Below are positions 28,422-38,463 of a stretch of 50,852 nucleotides of DNA, piece by piece. Source of the stretch: Oceanospirillaceae bacterium (GTDB taxonomy: Bacteria > Pseudomonadota > Gammaproteobacteria > Pseudomonadales > Balneatricaceae); the NCBI GenBank assembly GCA_013215445.1, contig JABSRA010000028.1:1-50852 (forward strand), given 5' to 3'. How positions within the stretch are numbered: position 1 is the stretch's first letter; each line of letters begins with the position of its first letter. Position numbers and translations under genes: made by a program. The notes under the pieces are model-generated. The model was not told the DNA's origin. It saw nothing but the letters and a program-made list of their open reading frames with translations, and did not search any database.

Positions 28422-29263
28422 AAAATCTCTTTTTTCTGGTAGATGGTTTCACCGATTAATGTGAACATTTCCTGATCATAACCTAACGCTTCAGAGTGCC
28501 CAACAAACAGATAGCCGTCAGCTTTTAAATAGCGGGAGAAATTCTCTATTAATTTTTTCTGGGTATCTCGATTGAAATAAATCATCACATTGCGGCAGAA
28601 AATAAAATCGAACTGCCCCTGCATTGGCCAAGCGGTCATTAAATTAAGATACTTAAAATCTACCAATTGCTTCAATTCACTGCGAATTTGCACTTTCCCG
28701 GTCTTTGTTCCAACCCCTTTCAAAAAGTACTTTTGCACGCTTTGGCCATACATTCCCTCCAGTCTATCGATATCATAAATACCTAATCCAGCCGTCGATA
28801 AAACCGAGGAATCTATATCGGTTGCCAATATTCTTACATCTAACTGATTAATATTGATCATACCGTCGACTAAAGTCATTGCGATAGAATAAGCCTCTTC
28901 TCCATTGGAACATCCCGCAGACCACACTCTTATCTGCTGTTGCCCTCTCTCTCTAAAAACCGGTAAAATTTTTGATTTTATAAAACTGAAATGGTGTTTT
29001 TCACGAAAAAAAGCTGACAAATTAGTGGTTAATGCATTAATAAACTGCTCAAATTCTGCAGGGTTAGAGACAATATAAGCAAAGTACTGATCAAAACTTA
29101 ACAGCTCTAATGCCCTTAAACGTCTTACCAACCGATTATATGCCATGCCTTTTTTATGATCGGCAATGACAATACCTGCATGCTTATATAAATCATCTTT
29201 GACCTTCGAGAAATGCTTTTCGGTAAATTCAAATTCCCGTATAAGATCGAGTCCAAATTCCAT
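28418..29263 (-). CDS. cheR: Chemotaxis protein methyltransferase CheR
   Basis: CheR methylates glutamates on chemoreceptors using S-adenosylmethionine. It has 281 residues: a small helical N-terminal domain (about 1-75) that contacts the receptor, then a SAM-binding domain with RVWSAGCSNGEEAYSIAM, ILATDIDSSVLSTA and FIFCRNVMIYFN. These are standard motifs. It can also bind a C-terminal xWxxF pentapeptide, which the receptor encoded just upstream does carry (EWREF). It lies 97 bases after that receptor gene. Confidence 0.95.
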   Translation of the reverse strand: MEFGLDLIREFEFTEKHFSKVKDDLYKHAGIVIADHKKGMAYNRLVRRLRALELLSFDQYFAYIVSNPAEFEQFINALTTNLSAFFREKHHFSFIKSKILPVFRERGQQQIRVWSAGCSNGEEAYSIAMTLVDGMININQLDVRILATDIDSSVLSTAGLGIYDIDRLEGMYGQSVQKYFLKGVGTKTGKVQIRSELKQLVDFKYLNLMTAWPMQGQFDFIFCRNVMIYFNRDTQKKLIENFSRYLKADGYLFVGHSEALGYDQEMFTLIGETIYQKKEIL

Positions 29264-29360
29264 TTTAAATCCAGAAGTCTATATATTAGGTGACTCACCA
29301 TAGGCAGATAGGCACGAGTGGTGAAGAATAATAACTATCAAAATAACGTAATAATGACCT

Positions 29361-31697
29361 CTAAAACTCTCGCCACTCCTCCTTACTTTCAGCTATTTGA
29401 TAAACTTTATTTTGACCACTGGCTGCTTTTCTGTGACGCGCCTGACCCTCTGTACTTTCACTATTAGTCAGCCCATCATTAACAATATCTCTCCTCTCAA
29501 TCTCAGCGGAATTATTCACAGAAAACTCTCTCACCAACGTTTTTAACTGCACTGCCTCTCCATCTAGAGAGACGGAGGCCGCGGAGACTTCCTCGACTAA
29601 AGCTGCATTTTGTTGCACCGCCTCATCCATTTTGGTCACTGCGATATTAACTTGCTCTATGCCACTAGCTTGCTCCCTCGACGAAGACGCTATTTCTCCT
29701 GCAAGTTCTGTGACATTTTTAATGGACTCAATGATGTCAGTCAAAGCTTGTCCGGATTCAATAACGAAGGTATTTCCCTCCGCTACCTTTTCAGTACTTT
29801 CTTGAATTAATAGCTTTATTTCTTTAGCAGCTTTAGCACTGCGCTGGGCTAAAATCCTCACCTCTGATGCCACCACAGCGAAACCTCGACCTTGATCCCC
29901 AGCTCTGGCTGCTTCTACCGCGGCATTTAGCGCTAACAAATTTGTCTGGAAGGCGATTTCATCTATCACAGTGATAATTTCGGCTATTTTACTAGCACTC
30001 TGACTAATATCAGACATAGAGCTGATAACTTTTTTAGAGACTTCTCCTCCTTGCTCAGCCAATATCTGGGCTTTTTCAGACAAACGCTTGGCCTCTTCAG
30101 CATTATCCGCATTGCTTTTAACAGTGCCTGTCATTTCCTCCATGGAAGCAGCTGTCTCTTCAAGAGTGGCGGCCTGGGATTCCGTGCGCGCACTCAGAGT
30201 AGAATTGCCAGTCGCTATTTCGGATGCACCCGTTTTAATGTTATCCCCTGCATTGCGTATTTTGCCAACCATGTTGGATAAATTTTGAATGGAAGTATTA
30301 ACGGCAAGATTGAGCTGCTCAAACTCCCCTTGGAAACTTCCCTCCATTTGCTGGGTTAAATCCCCTCGGGCCACACTTTCTAATACTCGTTTGGCCTCTT
30401 TGATAGGCAGGGTAACCGAGTCCATCATAGTATTGATACTGGTCGCCATTACCTGCATAAATCCAGAGTATTTAGCTTCATCTAAGCGCTGTTCAAAGTC
30501 TCCTTTGGAGGCATTTTCAATTAATTTTTGAACCTCATTTTCAGCTGACAATTGCCCGGTTAAATTTTTCCATTCAATCACCGTACCCAATCTAGTACCG
30601 CCAGCATCAATCACCGGGTTAGCGGTTAATAGCATGGTAACATCACCCAACATGATGCTAATTTCATAGGTCTTGGTTAATGTCCGTAACAGATTTCGCT
30701 GATGGTCTGGGTTTGTATGAAAAGCACTAAAGTTAGAACCTAACAAATTAACGCTTTTAAACCCTTTAATATGGGTGGCAACTTGCGTTTCTGCAATTTT
30801 CATCATTTTTTCAACAGCGCTATTGAGATAAATTATCTTACCGTCATTATCGGCTAACATCACAGAGGAATTAACATTATCGAGTGCCACTTTGATGCGT
30901 ATATTTTCTTGCGCCTGCTGCTGAGCATCATTTACTTCAAAACCAATTTTTACTCCCAGCATATTAATAGCTCTTTTTATACTGCCTATTTCACCGGGCT
31001 CGTCTAACGCAAAATCGGTTAAATAATTGCCCTCTGAAATTTCGACCATCGCTTTTTTCAGCTCTTCAATAGGATCCGACACTTGCTTTTTTATTTGATA
31101 TAGATTGCTAGCACACAAAAATAATAGGGAAATTAAAGGTCCGATCATTAGCATTTCTGCAGGTAGACTCAACAGATAAATAAAACCTGTAATAATCACC
31201 ATAGCGACTAATGATAAAGATGAATATCGACGAAATATTTTGTCTATATTTTTAATTCTAATAGACTGAGGATCAACAAATTGAGTCTTTTTTGAACTTA
31301 ACGCCTCGTATAGAGCTTCAGCCCTATCAATTTCCTCAGTGGAAACCTTAGTCCTTACTGACATAAAGCCGTCGACTTCGCCATTTTTAAAAACCGGAGT
31401 TATATTCGCTTTGACCCAGTAATAGTCACCATTTTTACAGCGATTTTTAACGCACTGCGACCAGGGTCTCCCAAGTTTAAGCGTATCCCATAAATTTTTA
31501 AAGGCTGCTACTGGCATATCAGGATGCCTTACTACATTGTGATTCTTACCCACTAATTCTTCTAGGGAATAACCACTAATGCTGACAAAGGCTGGATTTG
31601 CGTAAACTATTTTTCCTTTCAAGTCAGTCTTGGTGACTAAATCTTGTCCCTCAGGCAATAGTACTTCACGATCAGTGATGGGCATATTTAATTTCAT
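29361..31697 (-). CDS. Aer-like PAS-domain methyl-accepting chemotaxis protein
   Basis: A 778-residue receptor. An N-terminal cytoplasmic PAS domain (about 20-120, [20 protein letters not shown], then HPDMPVAAF) is Aer-like and may sense redox or oxygen through a cofactor. Hydrophobic helices follow near 157-195, then HAMP, a second PAS-like domain (about 265-380, [20 protein letters not shown]), further HAMP-like segments (ARGDLTQQM) and a signalling domain with [20 protein letters not shown] near residue 583. The last five residues are EWREF, matching the CheR/CheB tethering pentapeptide. AGGAC precedes the ATG. As the only receptor in this che operon, it is probably its dedicated input. 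Confidence 0.93.
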   Translation of the reverse strand: MKLNMPITDREVLLPEGQDLVTKTDLKGKIVYANPAFVSISGYSLEELVGKNHNVVRHPDMPVAAFKNLWDTLKLGRPWSQCVKNRCKNGDYYWVKANITPVFKNGEVDGFMSVRTKVSTEEIDRAEALYEALSSKKTQFVDPQSIRIKNIDKIFRRYSSLSLVAMVIITGFIYLLSLPAEMLMIGPLISLLFLCASNLYQIKKQVSDPIEELKKAMVEISEGNYLTDFALDEPGEIGSIKRAINMLGVKIGFEVNDAQQQAQENIRIKVALDNVNSSVMLADNDGKIIYLNSAVEKMMKIAETQVATHIKGFKSVNLLGSNFSAFHTNPDHQRNLLRTLTKTYEISIMLGDVTMLLTANPVIDAGGTRLGTVIEWKNLTGQLSAENEVQKLIENASKGDFEQRLDEAKYSGFMQVMATSINTMMDSVTLPIKEAKRVLESVARGDLTQQMEGSFQGEFEQLNLAVNTSIQNLSNMVGKIRNAGDNIKTGASEIATGNSTLSARTESQAATLEETAASMEEMTGTVKSNADNAEEAKRLSEKAQILAEQGGEVSKKVISSMSDISQSASKIAEIITVIDEIAFQTNLLALNAAVEAARAGDQGRGFAVVASEVRILAQRSAKAAKEIKLLIQESTEKVAEGNTFVIESGQALTDIIESIKNVTELAGEIASSSREQASGIEQVNIAVTKMDEAVQQNAALVEEVSAASVSLDGEAVQLKTLVREFSVNNSAEIERRDIVNDGLTNSESTEGQARHRKAASGQNKVYQIAESKEEWREF

Positions 31698-31923
31698 ATT
31701 TAAGTCCTAGCACTTTAAGTTTATTATTTTTAAAACATTTCGTCCGAGTATCGAACCCTAAGGTCGGTGTCCTGGTGTATTCTTTTTTTACCGGTGTTTC
31801 TTTGTTTATCAAAAAACCTGATGCAGATTACGGCGTTTAACCGCCCCCTATAAACTAGCGCCTTAGCATCACGGCATTACATGCACTATTCAGCGTTATT
31901 TTCCCAGCCAATTAAGCGCTACC

Positions 31924-32466
31924 TCACTCTGTCTGCTCCGCTACTTGCTCAGATAAATGAGTCTCAACTTTAACCGCCATTTCCTCTGAATTCATCAATG
32001 CATCTATATCCATCAATACAATCATTCGGTCCTCATGGGCCACCAATCCAGTGATAAAATCAGAGCTAATCGAGCCCCCAACCTGAGGTGAAGGTTGAAT
32101 TTCTGCCTGATTAAAGATATAGGTCTCAGCAACTGCATCGACAATAATCCCCATCACACGCTCAATATCTGCACAGATAACTTTGATCACAATCACCACT
32201 GTGGTCGGGCCATAACTTACTTCTGGAAGGGAAAATCGTCGCCTTAAATCAACCACTGGAATAATAGTACCGCGAAGATTAAGTACCCCTTTTAGATAAT
32301 CTGGCATATCTGGCACTCTAGTGACAGGCACCCACCCACGTAACTCTTGGACTCTGAGAATATCAATTGCGTACTCTTCATTATCGAGGAAGAAACTTAA
32401 ATATTGCAAACCCTCGATATCTCCTGCAATAATATTGTCTCGATCTTGTGCCTGCCCTACATTCAT
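31924..32466 (-). CDS. cheW: Chemotaxis adaptor protein CheW
   Basis: CheW links receptors to the CheA kinase in signalling arrays. The 180-residue protein has the beta-barrel motifs LSFFLDNEEYAIDILRVQEL and PVTRVPDMPDYLKGVLNLRG, then TIIPVVDLRRRF, and ends with an acidic tail. GGAG precedes the ATG. It lies 39 bases after cheA. Confidence 0.95.
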   Translation of the reverse strand: MNVGQAQDRDNIIAGDIEGLQYLSFFLDNEEYAIDILRVQELRGWVPVTRVPDMPDYLKGVLNLRGTIIPVVDLRRRFSLPEVSYGPTTVVIVIKVICADIERVMGIIVDAVAETYIFNQAEIQPSPQVGGSISSDFITGLVAHEDRMIVLMDIDALMNSEEMAVKVETHLSEQVAEQTE

Positions 32467-32505
32467 TTTTTACTCCATAATTTTCCAGAAATTAGGCCAT
32501 AATCG

Positions 32506-34620
32506 TTAAAGGACCACTTCTTTATTAATCGGTACCACATTATTACGTAGCTCCTCCCTGGCAATTAAACCCGCAGCATCTAATATCAACGCCACACTGC
32601 CGTCACCAAGAATGGTTCCCCCTATCAAACCTTGAACTTTTTTAAAGTTAGTCTCTAACGGTTTTACTACAAACTGCTGTTGACCTGATAGGGCATCGAT
32701 AACAAGGCCCACTTTTTTTCCAGCAGATTCCGTAATTATGACCAATATCGACTCATGCTTAGCCGTAAAAATATCATTGGCAGCGGCATCTGAATTATCA
32801 TTATTTTTTTCAAGAAATTTTTTCAGGTCAATTAGGTGCAAATATTCTTCACGGTAATCCATGAAATAGCTGTGTGCACCGATGGTTTTTATATTGGAGG
32901 TCTTAATAAAGACTGTTTCAATGATAGAGACTAACGGTAAAACATAAACATCCTCATCAACATGGACTAGCTGGCCTTCAATAATGGCTAAGGTAAGAGG
33001 CACTTTTACGCTAAACGAAGAACCGCGTCCCTCTTCTGACACCACACTCACCCCACCCCCAAGCGACTCAATGTTGCGCATAACAACGTCCATACCTACC
33101 CCCCTGCCAGAGAGTTCAGATAATTCATCGGCAGTGGTAAAGCCGGGTCTGAATATCAATGCTTTGATCTCATCATCACTAAGCAGCTGCTCTTGGGAGA
33201 TTAAATCTAGAGCGATGGCTTTTTTTAATATTTTTTTCAGGTCTAATCCTCGACCATCATCAATAATATCAATAACCACAAAACCATTCTGATGATAGGC
33301 GCTTAACACGATAGTCCCGACTTCAGGCTTGCCATTTTCAATCCGTTGTTGCGGACTCTCCAAGCCATGATCTAACGCATTGCGAATGAGATGGGTGAGC
33401 GGGTCACCTATTTTTTCCATGACCGTTTTGTCTATCTCGGTTTGAGCGCCACGTATTTCCAATCGAACCTTTTTATTCAATGTGTTAGAAACATCATGGA
33501 CTAAGCGTCGGAAGCGATTAAAGACGAAACTAATCGGCATCATGCGCATGCGCATCACCCCCTCTTGTAAATCTCGAGTATTCCTCTCTAATTGCAGCAG
33601 CCCCTCCTCTAGCCGAAGATTTTGATAACCATCTTTTATCTGACTGTCGAGCGCCTGGGCCAACATCGCCTGAGTGACGACAAGCTCACCCACCCGATTC
33701 ATTAACTCATCTAACTTCTCAGTATCAACTCGAACTGAGCCAACATCACCGCCTATGGTGCTTCTACTGTTAATCATCTTATCGATAATCTCAGTATCAC
33801 TGTCTTCGCTGTTTTGATTATTGGCATCAGCTAGATGCAGCATTGGCTCTGAAGCAGCTACAACACTGGCTGTTATTGTGGGTGCCTCTATCACGGAAGT
33901 TATTTTTAAATCACAAAAATCTTCAACCCATTCAAATACTTCTTGTATTTCTTCGGCCATTTTTTGCTGATCATTGCCCGCCACCTGCAATTTTAAATGC
34001 CAACAGATGTATAAACTATCCGCTTCAAAGTCTTTAATTTCAGGTAAATTATCAACATTAGGTGTGACGATTAACACCCCTAGTTCAGCAAGTGCTGCAA
34101 AAATAAAGACCGGCTCATTGCCACTTTTAAGCATCTCTAGAGAGGGCTTAAAGTCGATTAACCAAAGGCATTTTGCAACACTCGAATCTTCATCTTGTAA
34201 GGCGCCAGTGGCGTCATCATCAGCAACGTTAGCGAGCACTTCACTACCTAATATTTTTTCAATTTTGCGATTTAAATCAGTCACTAAATACTGATCCAAG
34301 CCATTATCATCTTGAGTCGCTTGCAACATAGATCGAAGCAAGTCCACTGCTTCTAATAACAAATTTATTAGCTCTTCAGAAACAAAGTCAGCATCGTGGC
34401 GCATTTTATCTAGTAGTGTTTCCACTCCATGAGTGAAAAGGGCAATTTCAGAAAAACCGAAAGTACCAGCCCCTCCCTTAATAGAATGTGCCACTCGAAA
34501 AATACTGTCGACCACTTCAGCTTCACCGGTAAACGTCAGCAGGCTTGACTCCATCAAATCTAACCCTTCAAAACTCTCTTGCAAAAACTCACCAACAAAC
34601 TGACTCAAATCGATATTCAT
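32506..34620 (-). CDS. cheA: Chemotaxis histidine kinase CheA
   Basis: CheA autophosphorylates and passes phosphate to response regulators. Its 704 residues comprise an Hpt domain (about 1-105) with phospho-His45 in RVAHSIKGGAGTFGF, a regulator-binding region and linker (about 165-290), a dimerisation domain (about 295-360, DTEKLDELMNRVGELV), and an ATPase domain with HLIRNALDHGLESPQQR, IIDDGRGLD and GRGVGMDVV. A CheW-like C-terminal domain (about 545-690) completes it. The start overlaps the preceding small ORF by ATGA (34617-34620). No cheY gene is found in the operon, so the phosphate target other than CheB must be encoded elsewhere. Confidence 0.96.
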   Translation of the reverse strand: MNIDLSQFVGEFLQESFEGLDLMESSLLTFTGEAEVVDSIFRVAHSIKGGAGTFGFSEIALFTHGVETLLDKMRHDADFVSEELINLLLEAVDLLRSMLQATQDDNGLDQYLVTDLNRKIEKILGSEVLANVADDDATGALQDEDSSVAKCLWLIDFKPSLEMLKSGNEPVFIFAALAELGVLIVTPNVDNLPEIKDFEADSLYICWHLKLQVAGNDQQKMAEEIQEVFEWVEDFCDLKITSVIEAPTITASVVAASEPMLHLADANNQNSEDSDTEIIDKMINSRSTIGGDVGSVRVDTEKLDELMNRVGELVVTQAMLAQALDSQIKDGYQNLRLEEGLLQLERNTRDLQEGVMRMRMMPISFVFNRFRRLVHDVSNTLNKKVRLEIRGAQTEIDKTVMEKIGDPLTHLIRNALDHGLESPQQRIENGKPEVGTIVLSAYHQNGFVVIDIIDDGRGLDLKKILKKAIALDLISQEQLLSDDEIKALIFRPGFTTADELSELSGRGVGMDVVMRNIESLGGGVSVVSEEGRGSSFSVKVPLTLAIIEGQLVHVDEDVYVLPLVSIIETVFIKTSNIKTIGAHSYFMDYREEYLHLIDLKKFLEKNNDNSDAAANDIFTAKHESILVIITESAGKKVGLVIDALSGQQQFVVKPLETNFKKVQGLIGGTILGDGSVALILDAAGLIAREELRNNVVPINKEVVL

Positions 34621-34796
34621 AGCAGCTGACCACTTATTAGACTAATGTCAGATAACTGCTTTACAGAAGCAGCGAACTTAGCCATAACAATCTCAGTCGC
34701 GCGGTTACTACCACGGTGCTTGCTCAACTCGAGGCATTGCATCGTCATCATTAAAACAGGGGCAAACTTAAAATTCAGGCTAGTAGATAACTTCAT
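34617..34796 (-). CDS. Small 59-residue ORF translationally coupled to cheA
   Basis: The frame runs from ATG at 34796, with AGGATG just upstream, to a TGA that overlaps the cheA ATG (ATGA). Such an overlap is typical of real, coupled genes. The peptide starts MKLSTSLNFKFAPVLMMTMQ and ends KQLSDISLISGQLL. It looks helical and has no membrane segment of full length. It has no receiver-domain features (no DD near the N-terminus, no Asp-Met/Pro-Asp-Gly motif), so it is not a broken cheY that I can recognise. It occupies the place where related operons have cheY. Function unknown. Confidence 0.55.
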   Translation of the reverse strand: MKLSTSLNFKFAPVLMMTMQCLELSKHRGSNRATEIVMAKFAASVKQLSDISLISGQLL

Positions 34797-34844
34797 ATAT
34801 CATCCTATTCCATGCAGATTTTGCGTATCGAGATCCATTTTTAT

Positions 34845-34994
34845 TCAATCTACCCGCCTTTCGTTTATCTGCTCAAACCCACCTTCAGCACTAGCGGCCC
34901 TTTGCTTTTGCCCGCTCGAATTAATCGGCCTAGTTTGCTCTATTATTGATAACCCTAGTGAACCATTCACCCTTAACAATGCTAGCACTGACAT
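34845..34994 (-). CDS. Small 49-residue ORF between STAS gene and cheA
   Basis: The frame starts at ATG 34994 with AGCAGGG immediately upstream and ends with TGA at 34845. The peptide begins MSVLALLRVNGSLGLSIIEQ and has a polar, charged second half ending EQINERRVD. It starts 24 bases after the STAS gene and lies 48 bases before the next small ORF, consistent with operon membership. No family recognised. It could be a real small protein, a relic of a lost gene, or chance. Confidence 0.4.
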   Translation of the reverse strand: MSVLALLRVNGSLGLSIIEQTRPINSSGQKQRAASAEGGFEQINERRVD

Positions 34995-35018
34995 ACCCTG
35001 CTAATTTTCAAGTAACAT

Positions 35019-35294
35019 TCAGTCAAAACTCAAACTGTTTTCAAAGCCTAATACTTTTACGGTCTCATCCAATACCGGGCTATGATTTAGCCACTTGAGG
35101 TTCAGATTTTGCTTCTCTGCCTCAACACTCAGCATCAATAACAACTGCACACCTGATGAATCAATCTGTTTGACGTCACCCACATCAATACAAATTTCGT
35201 CACTTGTATTAAGCATTGAAAATAACTGGGCCTGACAACTGGTTATATTGCCTATTGTCATATTGCCTGGTAGCGAAAAACTGTGCTTACTCAT
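35019..35294 (-). CDS. STAS-domain protein
   Basis: A 91-residue single STAS domain, the fold of anti-sigma factor antagonists and MlaB-like proteins. The central IDVGDVKQIDSSGVQLLLML carries the Ser-Ser pair at the position phosphorylated in SpoIIAA-like proteins. It is the first gene of the chemotaxis operon. In similar clusters I know, a STAS gene precedes cheY and cheA, so a role in signal output or array regulation is inferred. The start MSKHSFSLPGN is preceded by AGAGAA. Confidence 0.85.
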   Translation of the reverse strand: MSKHSFSLPGNMTIGNITSCQAQLFSMLNTSDEICIDVGDVKQIDSSGVQLLLMLSVEAEKQNLNLKWLNHSPVLDETVKVLGFENSLSFD

Positions 35295-36052
35295 TTACAT
35301 TCTCTGTCATATTGATTTCTATACAAAAGTGATTCTCGACTAGGCATTGATTCTTCCATCTATTAAAGATAGCTATAAATTTGCCAAATTCCAGATATGG
35401 CACATATTTTCAGCTATTTTTCGCTGCAATAGCCCTACAATTACACCAGCACATCCTAGGCAAGTCTGTTAGCGCTGCAAAAATTAAAAAATTTATTGCT
35501 GCAATATTTAGTCGATATCAACAATATTAATGACGAAAATATATTTGATTTGATTAATAACAAAAACAGCAGCTGATAAGCTCATGCTATTTTCATTCAA
35601 GCAGAAGGACAAAGTGAAAGGTGAAAGGTGAAAGGTGAAAGGTGAAAGGTGAAAGGTAATATACGGCGCTAAAACAGATTCAACGATAGCGAATTAAAGC
35701 CAGTAGCGGTTAGCTTCGCAAGTGGCAACTAAGCATAAAATCACCAGCGAAGGACATACCAGCCAAACAGCGCAAGAAAGCAGCGATCAGACCCCAAGCG
35801 CCCCTAGCGCACTAGGCTGTATATAATTGAGGCAATGGCGGCAGGCGGCTAGGTTAGCTACAGGGGTAACGCTTTGCAGCCACTCCTCTACCTAGTCGAC
35901 CGTAAATAGGCCGACATTAATTGCAGATTTCATTTAAAAGCGGTGTGGTTCTGCAGAACCTTACAACGAAAGTGTTCAAATATTATTGGGGAGTTATCCC
36001 GCCCTTAGGCTCAGTCATGCAGCGGCGGAATTTTGTTAACGAGGGCAAAGAA
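35295..36052. other. Gene-free region with heptamer array
   Basis: 758 bases with no recognisable gene or relic on either strand. The first 300 bases are AT-rich and presumably contain the chemotaxis operon promoter. The heptamer array lies at 35614-35655. Beyond it the base composition becomes more GC-rich. A 14-base perfect palindrome, GGTTCTGCAGAACC, lies at 35947-35960 and a hairpin CCTAG-CGCA-CTAGG near 35803-35816. Confidence 0.5.
35614..35655. repeat. Perfect tandem heptamer array, 6 x GTGAAAG
   Basis: Six uninterrupted copies of the 7-base unit GTGAAAG. The array lies in the non-coding stretch upstream of the chemotaxis operon. Perfect identity suggests recent expansion by replication slippage. 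Confidence 0.97.
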
Positions 36053-36493
36053 TTATAGTTTATTCCAATATTCAATAGCATCCATATTGTAGCCTGGAAT
36101 GTCTTTAGACCAGCGCACTCTAACCGCGAGACTATAATTTAAATATAACTTATCATCGACGATAGTAAACGCCTTCGGATCAGCGGAGACACGTTTATCA
36201 TTCGCCATCGCAAAGGCACAATGACCGCCATATTGAGGTGAGTATTTGGCTGGATCAGCGATAAATAATTGTTTATTCGCTTCACTGGAGAACCGCCATA
36301 AACTACCATTATGGGTAAGGCTAAAGCTTTTATTACCTAGCACCGCCGCTCCTTGGGTGAAATATGCTACCGTATCATAGCCTGATACAGCGACCCCATT
36401 GACCAGGTAGCTAGGTTTTTCGCCCGCATAAAGACTACTACTGAACAGTGCTACTGTGATCATTAACAGTACATTTCTAAGCATTGAATACAT
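36053..36493 (-). CDS. Periplasmic YHS-domain protein
   Basis: A 146-residue exported protein. A signal peptide (MLRNVLLMITVALFSSSLYA) is followed by a YHS-like domain: GVAVSGYDTVAYFTQGAAVL, LWRFSSEANKQLFIADPAKY and then PQYGGHCAFAMA, in which Cys and His may bind metal. Such proteins are common next to metal or respiratory genes but their role is not settled. The ATG at 36493 is chosen for its ideal AAGGAG site seven bases upstream; a longer frame from 36523 lacks support. It is a single-gene unit divergent from gltX. Confidence 0.82.
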   Translation of the reverse strand: MYSMLRNVLLMITVALFSSSLYAGEKPSYLVNGVAVSGYDTVAYFTQGAAVLGNKSFSLTHNGSLWRFSSEANKQLFIADPAKYSPQYGGHCAFAMANDKRVSADPKAFTIVDDKLYLNYSLAVRVRWSKDIPGYNMDAIEYWNKL

Positions 36494-36811
36494 ATATCTC
36501 TCCTTAAACTGATTGGAATACATTTATATTTTATGAATCAATAATGTTGCTTTGTAGCTCTCTGGTTACTTTATTTGGCCAATCAAACCTAATGTTTTCT
36601 TAGTGAAGCGCTACAAACATGCACGCATGCTGCAAAGCCGGAACACGTTTTAAAACACTCGCTTGCTGATTAATACGCGATACCGTTATATTTAGATTCA
36701 AAGTGTTGATAAATCACCCTGTGGTTTTCATATTTAATTTTCGGACTACAAAAAAAGGCACAGCGCAGGTATAATCTCAATTTATAAATAACCCAACCTG
36801 ACAGGACAATC
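36494..36811. other. Divergent spacer between YHS gene and gltX
   Basis: An AT-rich intergenic region with the gltX -10 element near its right end and the AAGGAG of the YHS gene at its left end. No coding remnant seen. Confidence 0.5.
36770..36775 (+). promoter_or_regulatory. gltX: -10 element of gltX promoter
   Basis: A perfect TATAAT lies 36 bases before the gltX ATG. The best -35 at 17-base spacing is TACAAA (36747-36752), a weak match. Transcription would start near 36782. Confidence 0.55.
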
Positions 36812-38296
36812 ATGACCGTTCGTACACGTATCGCACCCTCACCTACCGGTGATCCACATGTTGGCACAGCATATATTGCCCTTTTCAATTTAGCTTTTGC
36901 GCGCCAAGCGGGTGGTAAGTTCATCCTGCGTATAGAAGACACTGATCAAACACGCAGCACTAAAGAATCGGAACAAACTATTTTAGATTCTCTGCGCTGG
37001 CTAGGGCTTGACTGGGATGAAGGTCCTGATGTCGGGGGAGAATACGGCCCTTATCGGCAGAGCGAACGCCGTGATATCTATGCTAAGTATGCCCAGCAAC
37101 TGCTCGATGATGGGCACGCATTTCGCTGTTACTTAACCGGCGAAGAATTAGATCTGATTCGCAGTCAAAGACGAGAACAGGGACTGCCCGCCGCAATGCA
37201 GCAGAGCGCACTGGTATTGCCGGCAGACGAACAACAAAAGCGCGAACAAGCCAATGCGCCCTTTGTGGTGAGAATGAAAATCCCTACCGAGGGTACTTGT
37301 GTCTTTGAAGATATGCTAAGAGGCACGATTGAAATTGATTGGTCGATGGTCGATGCGCAGATACTGATGAAATCCGACGGTATGCCGACCTACCATTTAG
37401 CCAATGTTGTCGATGATCATCTGATGAAAATCAGCCATGTGATCCGTGGTGAAGAGTGGATTAACTCGGCACCTAAACATCAATTGTTATACCAATATTT
37501 TAATTGGCAGATGCCTACCCTCTGTCATATGCCCCTATTACGCAACCCAGACAAGTCTAAATTATCCAAGCGCAAGAACCCCACCAGTATTTTATATTAC
37601 CAGCGTATGGGTTATCTGCCAGAGGGGTTATTAAACTATTTAGCGCGCATGGGCTGGTCAATGCCAGACGAGCGTGAGAAATTTAGCCGCGATGAAATGT
37701 TTGCTAATTTTGATATTCAAAGAGTCTCACTAGGCGGGCCTATCTTTGATCAAGAGAAATTAAGCTGGCTGAATGGTTTATGGATACGAGAAAACCTAAG
37801 TATTACCGAATTTGCCAAAGAGTATCAAAAATGGGCACTCAACTCCGAGTATTTGATGAAAATAGTGCCCTTAGTTCAGCAACGGGTAGAAAAATTTTCT
37901 GATGTGGCGCCGCTTGCAAACTTTTTTCTCAGTGGCATGCTCGACCTTAGTGAAGCAGACTTTAAGCATAAATCATTGTCGATTGAACAGATTAGAAAAA
38001 TCCTGCAATTTTCAGTATGGCGCTTAGATACCCACAACCAATGGGATAAAGATTCTTTGTATAATGTCTTAAAGCAACTAACTGATGATATGGAGTTAAA
38101 AATCAGAGATTTATTATTCCCCTTATTCATCGCTATTGCCGGCACCAATCAAACCGTGTCAATCATGGATTCTATGTCCATTTTAGGCCCGGACATGACT
38201 CGAGCCCGGCTGCGACATGCGGTCAATATCTTGGGTAGTGCTTCAAAGAAGGAGCTAAAGCGCTGGGAAAAAGAGTTTAAATCATTGGGTGCCTAG
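36812..38296 (+). CDS. gltX: Glutamyl-tRNA synthetase
   Basis: Charges tRNA-Glu with glutamate. The 494-residue class I synthetase starts [20 protein letters not shown], with the HIGH-type motif as HVGT (residues 16-19) and the KMSKS-type motif as KLSKR (near 249-253). [20 protein letters not shown] and [20 protein letters not shown] are further signatures. The C-terminal anticodon-binding part is helical and complete. AGGA precedes the ATG. It is followed by a tRNA-Ala gene, as in Pseudomonas relatives. Confidence 0.97.
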   Translation: MTVRTRIAPSPTGDPHVGTAYIALFNLAFARQAGGKFILRIEDTDQTRSTKESEQTILDSLRWLGLDWDEGPDVGGEYGPYRQSERRDIYAKYAQQLLDDGHAFRCYLTGEELDLIRSQRREQGLPAAMQQSALVLPADEQQKREQANAPFVVRMKIPTEGTCVFEDMLRGTIEIDWSMVDAQILMKSDGMPTYHLANVVDDHLMKISHVIRGEEWINSAPKHQLLYQYFNWQMPTLCHMPLLRNPDKSKLSKRKNPTSILYYQRMGYLPEGLLNYLARMGWSMPDEREKFSRDEMFANFDIQRVSLGGPIFDQEKLSWLNGLWIRENLSITEFAKEYQKWALNSEYLMKIVPLVQQRVEKFSDVAPLANFFLSGMLDLSEADFKHKSLSIEQIRKILQFSVWRLDTHNQWDKDSLYNVLKQLTDDMELKIRDLLFPLFIAIAGTNQTVSIMDSMSILGPDMTRARLRHAVNILGSASKKELKRWEKEFKSLGA

Positions 38297-38376
38297 TGAT
38301 TAATTGCCAGCTGAATATGATCAATAGCCTAATTTGCGTTTTTTTGCATTTACCTGTTAAAAACAAAACTTAGCTA

Positions 38377-38405
38377 TTGATTTTAATCTCTAATATGGCA
38401 GAATA
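38377..38405 (+). promoter_or_regulatory. Probable promoter of tRNA-Ala
   Basis: TTGATT (38377-38382) and CAGAAT/AGAATA (38399-38405) are spaced by 16-17 bases and followed by a GC-rich discriminator (CGCGCC), the pattern of stable-RNA promoters under stringent control. Transcription would start about 50 bases before the tRNA. Confidence 0.55.
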
Positions 38406-38463
38406 CGCGCCACTTACAGAGAGTAATCTTTTAAAGTGATAGGCGATTAATTATTTTGCCTAG

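Noticed and set aside
34645..35004. 119-codon plus-strand frame opposite the STAS-cheA interval
   Set aside because: Wrong strand for the operon, no family match or ribosome binding site; the minus-strand small ORFs with operon-like spacing are preferred.
34617..35018. A frameshifted cheY between STAS and cheA
   Set aside because: All three minus-strand frames were read for receiver-domain motifs (VDDS, D-x-MP-x-DG, K-PF) and none was found.
35614..35655. Possible CRISPR-like repeats
   Set aside because: Units are contiguous 7-mers without spacers and no cas genes are present; this is a microsatellite.
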